Source: an uncultured Myxococcales bacterium
Lineage (GTDB): Bacteria > Myxococcota_A > UBA9042
NCBI GenBank assembly: GCA_903842345.1
Contig: CAIMLR010000047.1
Coordinates: forward strand, 248,001 to 312,000
Length of the DNA: 64,000 bases
Direction of reading: 5' to 3'
A program made the position numbers and the translations under genes. The stretch's first letter is position 1, and the number at the start of each line of letters is the position of its first letter. The notes under the pieces were generated by a model that was given only the letters and a program-made list of their open reading frames with translations, searched no databases and was not told where the DNA came from. Below, in pieces: positions 60,549 to 64,000 of the stretch.

Positions 60549-61790
60549 ATGATCATCCCGAGTATTGACCTGTTGGGCGGCAAAGCCGTGCAGTTGCGCC
60601 GCGGCAATCCCGACGATTGCGTCGTGACTGTCGACGATCCCGTTGGCCTCGCGCAGGATTTTGCCCGCTACGGTGAAGTGGCGGTGATCGACCTGGATGC
60701 GGCGCTGGGGCGCGGGGACAACGCCGCGGTCATCGAGCTCATCACCGCGAAGGTCGAGACGCGCGTGGGTGGCGGCATTCGCGATCATGCGCGGGCGGAT
60801 CGCCTGCTGCGCGCGGGGGCCAAGAAGCTCATCCTCGGCACGGCTGCGACGCCGGAGTTCCTGCAGCGCTACATGCCCGAGCAGATCATCGTTGCGCTGG
60901 ACGCCAGGAAGGGCCAGGTCGTGACGAAGGGCTGGACGCACGCGACCGACGAGACGCCGCTGTCCCGCGTGCGCGCGCTTGAGTCCTACTGCAGCGAGTT
61001 CCTGTACACGATCGTCGACCGCGAAGGCATGATGGGCGGCACGGATCTGGAAGCCGTTCAGGCAGTCGTGGAAGCGACGCGAAATCATGTGGTTGCGGCA
61101 GGCGGCATCACGACTCAGGCCGAAGTGCAGGCGTTGGACAAAATGGGCGCGTCGTGCCAACTGGGCATGGCGATCTACACCGGCCGCCTGGACTTGGCGG
61201 ACACGTACTGCAGCCTGCTGGACTGGAAGAAGGTCGACGGGCTGATCCCGGTGGTGGTGCAGGAAACGACGGGCCAGGTCCTGATGTTCGCCTACGCCAA
61301 CGAAGCAGCCGTTCTGCAAACGCTGCGCACGGGTCAAGGCACGTTCTGGTCGCGCAGCCGCCAGCAGCTGTGGCTCAAAGGCGACACGTCTGGGCACACG
61401 CAGAAGGTGCTGGAAGTGCGCTGGGATTGCGATCGCGACTGCCTGCTCTACCGCGTGGAACAGACCGGGCGCGCGTGTCACCTGCCGCAGCACGCGTGTT
61501 TTGGCGACGCGACGTTCAATCTGGCACACCTCGAGCAGATTTTGCAGGAACGTCGCACGACCGCCGATCCAGCTTCCTACACGGCCAAGCTGTTCTCCAG
61601 TCCGGAGCTGCTGAACGCCAAAATCATGGAAGAGGCGCAGGAATTGACGGAAGCCAAGACGGATCGCGACGTTGTCTGGGAAGCGGCGGACGTGATCTTC
61701 TTTGCCATGACCAAGCTGGCCGCACACGGGCTGACGCTCGCGCAAGTGGAAAAAGAGCTGCGTGGGCGGCATGGCCGTCGCCGTTCGTGA
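60549..61790 (+). CDS. trifunctional histidine biosynthesis protein HisA-HisI-HisE
   Basis: 413 residues in one frame. Residues 1-230 are HisA (ProFAR isomerase): catalytic Asp7 in IPSIDLLGG, IVALDARKGQVVTKGW with Asp118, VGGGIRDH and AAGGITT phosphate loops. Residues ~231-335 are HisI (PRA-CH): VLMFAYANEAAVLQTL, FWSRSRQQLWLKGDTSGHTQ, DCDRDC (Asp293-295) and CHLPQHACF. Residues ~340-410 are HisE (PRA-PH): KIMEEAQELTEAK and VVWEAADVIFFAM. It would perform three consecutive steps from PR-ATP to PRFAR, the substrate of HisH/HisF nearby. HisIE fusions are common; adding HisA in front is unusual. Confidence 0.93.
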   Translation: MIIPSIDLLGGKAVQLRRGNPDDCVVTVDDPVGLAQDFARYGEVAVIDLDAALGRGDNAAVIELITAKVETRVGGGIRDHARADRLLRAGAKKLILGTAATPEFLQRYMPEQIIVALDARKGQVVTKGWTHATDETPLSRVRALESYCSEFLYTIVDREGMMGGTDLEAVQAVVEATRNHVVAAGGITTQAEVQALDKMGASCQLGMAIYTGRLDLADTYCSLLDWKKVDGLIPVVVQETTGQVLMFAYANEAAVLQTLRTGQGTFWSRSRQQLWLKGDTSGHTQKVLEVRWDCDRDCLLYRVEQTGRACHLPQHACFGDATFNLAHLEQILQERRTTADPASYTAKLFSSPELLNAKIMEEAQELTEAKTDRDVVWEAADVIFFAMTKLAAHGLTLAQVEKELRGRHGRRRS

Positions 61791-61875
61791 AACCCCGTGA
61801 GGCGCGCTTGCGCGACGGCTGGGCGAGTCCGACAATGCAGAGCGTGCGTCCGCGATGACGCACTGGGAAAGCAGC

Positions 61876-63990
61876 ATGAAGACGTCTTTGGTGTTCCTCG
61901 TTTGCGCCGGCTTGTTCAGCGCCGCGGCCTGCAGTTCGCCGTCCACACCTGGCACGGGCTCGCTCGCGGACGCCAAGATCGGCCTGCCTGACGGCAGCAC
62001 CGCGACCGACGGCGACGCCAGCGACCCCGGCGACAGCTTGGGCGACACCGGCGGCAAGGACATCGACTCGACGTTCAAGTGCACGACCGGGGCGATCGCG
62101 TGCTTCAACGACAAGACGTCGAAAATCTGCGTCAACGAAGCCTGGCAGATCAAGGAAACCTGCGCGGACACGGCGATTTGCGAAGACGGCAACTGCCTCG
62201 TTCCCGCGGACTGCACGGCCAACCAGCTCATCGGCTGCGACGGCTTTTCGCTGGAAGTGCATTGCTCCGCCAACGGCAAATCGGTGTTCAAGACGCCCTG
62301 CCCGGACGGTCAGCTCTGCGCCGACGGCAAATGCCAGAAGGTCATCTGCACGCCCTACTCGCCTGAATGCACGGGCAAACAGAACTACCACGTCTGCAAT
62401 CCGGACGGCCAAGCGTGGGGCGATGCGGTCGACTGCAAAACCGGCGCGCAGTGCTTTGGCGGCAAGTGCCTGAGCTTGTGCGAGACCAACCTCAAGATCT
62501 CGTCCAACGTCGGCTGCGAGTACTGGTCCGTCGATCTCGACAACTACCCCGATCCGTTCTCGCTCACCGGCGGCGCGACGCCGGAGATGATCCCGCACAG
62601 CATCGTCGTCTCCAATCCCGGCATCATCGACGCCAGCCTGACGTTCACCGTTGACGTGACCTGCGCGGACGGCACGCCGTGCAATCCCGCTGGCTTGTGC
62701 CCGGGCAAGAAGGCCTGCGAGACGCCCGCGACCAAGCCGTATGACCTCATGATCGCCGACGCGACGGTCAAGGCGGGCCAGACCAAGGAATTCAAGATGC
62801 CGGTGATGAACGCGTCCGGCACGTCCAAGCTGCCCAAGGGCATTCACTTGAAGAGCGACCAGCCGATCATCGCGTGGCAGTTCAACCCGTTCAACGCGGA
62901 AGGCGCGGCGTCCAATGACGGCTCGCTGCTGCTGCCGCAGAACGTGCTGGGCAAGAAATACTATCCGGTGTCGCGGCCCTCGGGCATCTCCATGATGGGC
63001 GGACTGCCGGCGCAATCGGGCTACGTGACGGTTGTGGCGGCGTGGCCGGGAACGACGACGGTGACGGTGACGCCGTCTTGCAACCTGAGTCTGACCAAGG
63101 GCGGGAGTTCCCCCGTGCCAAAGATGCCAAAGGGCGCGCCGACGCAGATCCAGCTCCAGCAGTACGACGTGCTGAACCTGCAGGCGGCTGAGGCGGCGCT
63201 CATGTCCGGTGGGAATGACCTGACCGGGACGTTCATTGAAGCGGACAAGCCGATTTCAGTTTTTGGCGGCCATCAGGAGGACGTGGAGTCCTTTGACGGC
63301 ACGACGGACGACAGCTGCTGCGCGGAGCACATTGAAGAGCAGTTCATGCCGCTGGAACAGTGGGGCAACGCCGTCAACTGCGTGAAGACCAAGCCGCGCG
63401 GCAGTGAACCGGATCACTGGATCTTCATTGCCGGCGACTACAACGTGACGCTGACGACGAATCCGCCGAACCTGGCGGTCAAGGGCGTGAAGATCAACGG
63501 CGTCGCGAAGAGCGCGTCGCTCGATGGCCATGTGCTCGCCAAGCCGGGCGATTCGATTGAAGTGGAGACGCCGCAGAGCTTCAACCTCACCGCGACCGGC
63601 AAGATCCAGGCGACGCAAATCATCGTCAGCCGCGGCGTGACCAACACGTTCACGGGCGATCCGTCGATGCAGATTGTCCCGTCGCCCAAGCACTACCGCA
63701 CGGACTACGGCATCCTCACGGCGCTTGGCTACACGGACAACTACGCGACGGTCGTGCGCCCCAAGGGCCTGGCAATCCAGTTGGACGGCACGCCGATTCC
63801 CGACACGGAATTCCAGTCTTTTGGGGATGGCACGTGGGACTACGCCTACGTGGTGTTCAAGACTGGCGCGCACAATTTCACGTCGACCAGCAACTTTGGC
63901 CTGCAGGTGTATGGCTACGGCAACGCCACGGCCTATAGTTATCCGGGCGGTATGAATCTCGCGGGCGCGGCGTCGACTACCGCCCCTTGA
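61876..63990 (+). CDS. IgGFc-binding-like lipoprotein
   Basis: 704 residues. Lipobox FSAAAC (Cys19), then a short Asp/Gly/Thr linker. Residues ~65-205 contain Cys-rich repeats (CFNDKTSKICVNEAWQIKET, CADGKC). The rest matches the IgGFc-binding protein N-terminal domain seen in many myxobacterial surface proteins: IVVSNPGIIDASLTFTV, GIHLKSDQPIIAWQFNP, YVTVVAAWPGTTTVTVTP, FIEADKPISVFGGHQ and HWIFIAGDYNVTLTT. It probably acts as an adhesin or matrix protein; the mammalian name does not imply antibody binding. ATG 61876 was chosen for the signal; a frame from 61855 also exists. It follows the his fusion by 85 bases. Confidence 0.85.
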   Translation: MKTSLVFLVCAGLFSAAACSSPSTPGTGSLADAKIGLPDGSTATDGDASDPGDSLGDTGGKDIDSTFKCTTGAIACFNDKTSKICVNEAWQIKETCADTAICEDGNCLVPADCTANQLIGCDGFSLEVHCSANGKSVFKTPCPDGQLCADGKCQKVICTPYSPECTGKQNYHVCNPDGQAWGDAVDCKTGAQCFGGKCLSLCETNLKISSNVGCEYWSVDLDNYPDPFSLTGGATPEMIPHSIVVSNPGIIDASLTFTVDVTCADGTPCNPAGLCPGKKACETPATKPYDLMIADATVKAGQTKEFKMPVMNASGTSKLPKGIHLKSDQPIIAWQFNPFNAEGAASNDGSLLLPQNVLGKKYYPVSRPSGISMMGGLPAQSGYVTVVAAWPGTTTVTVTPSCNLSLTKGGSSPVPKMPKGAPTQIQLQQYDVLNLQAAEAALMSGGNDLTGTFIEADKPISVFGGHQEDVESFDGTTDDSCCAEHIEEQFMPLEQWGNAVNCVKTKPRGSEPDHWIFIAGDYNVTLTTNPPNLAVKGVKINGVAKSASLDGHVLAKPGDSIEVETPQSFNLTATGKIQATQIIVSRGVTNTFTGDPSMQIVPSPKHYRTDYGILTALGYTDNYATVVRPKGLAIQLDGTPIPDTEFQSFGDGTWDYAYVVFKTGAHNFTSTSNFGLQVYGYGNATAYSYPGGMNLAGAASTTAP

Positions 63991-64000
63991 CGGTGGACCA

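Noticed and set aside
60468-62291. Upstream extension of the VOC gene to a 745-codon frame
   Set aside because: The added part is antisense to HisA-HisI-HisE; the VOC fold begins at ATG 60467 with GGAGG upstream.

Overview
This 64 kb window is high-GC chromosomal DNA carrying 47 genes on both strands with short gaps. No intergenic stretch exceeds 300 bases, and no rRNA, tRNA, CRISPR array or phage was seen. The protein repertoire points to Myxococcota (former Deltaproteobacteria). It includes about nine predicted lipoproteins with Asp/Thr/Pro linkers and Cys-rich repeats, a metzincin protease with a MYXO-CTERM-like sorting tail, Ser/Thr kinases (one with the HRDVSPQN catalytic loop), an IgGFc-binding-like lipoprotein and a multi-IPT/TIG lipoprotein. 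The genus cannot be named from the sequence alone.

Layout. 0-15 kb: a DUF1566 lipoprotein cut by the window edge, a secreted coiled-coil protein, an AlkA-type glycosylase coupled to a Cys-rich lipoprotein, an AI-2E-family permease, a helical-repeat protein, a C45-like hydrolase coupled to an outer-membrane barrel, an acetyltransferase, and a metzincin with a small secreted partner. 14.6-21.4 kb: glucokinase diverges from the complete 2-oxoglutarate dehydrogenase operon sucA-sucB-lpdA. 21.5-27.2 kb: a Sel1 lipoprotein, a membrane Ser/Thr kinase with an extracytoplasmic DUF1566 domain, a histone-deacetylase-like enzyme and a long ThyX-family protein. 27.4-32.3 kb: a three-gene envelope operon (Tat-exported SpoIVB/S55-like protein, propeller/FnIII-like protein, lipoprotein). 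32.4-40.7 kb: a 57-residue basic protein, two tandem 2-hydroxychromene-2-carboxylate isomerase-like proteins, ApaG, a kinase with an Ala/Lys/Pro tail, PepP, a repeat lipoprotein and a hotdog thioesterase. 40.7-47.6 kb: a beta-barrel-SppA fusion and a 1421-residue IPT/TIG lipoprotein. 47.6-52.6 kb: YgfZ, a nucleotide-kinase-like protein, and a GT2/MBOAT/AlgX-like polysaccharide O-acetylation cassette. 52.6-56.2 kb: a probable acquired segment (degenerate RAYT-like transposase, PAQR/hemolysin III, MFS transporter) bounded by a near-identical short direct repeat. 56.3-64 kb: hisH-hisF, pirin, lipoprotein, VOC protein, a HisA-HisI-HisE trifunctional fusion and an IgGFc-like lipoprotein.

Regulation. 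Several starts are preceded by TTGACN/TTGCCN-like -35 boxes with 16-17 base spacers and weak -10 boxes, consistent with a housekeeping sigma factor. Two of these promoters contain a perfect inverted repeat in or next to the spacer. Most neighbouring same-strand genes overlap or lie within 40 bases, implying operons.

The best candidates for something undescribed are the S55 envelope operon, the barrel-SppA fusion, the HisA-IE fusion, the long ThyX variant, and the 3.6 kb segment whose transposase frame runs without a stop into a PAQR protein.
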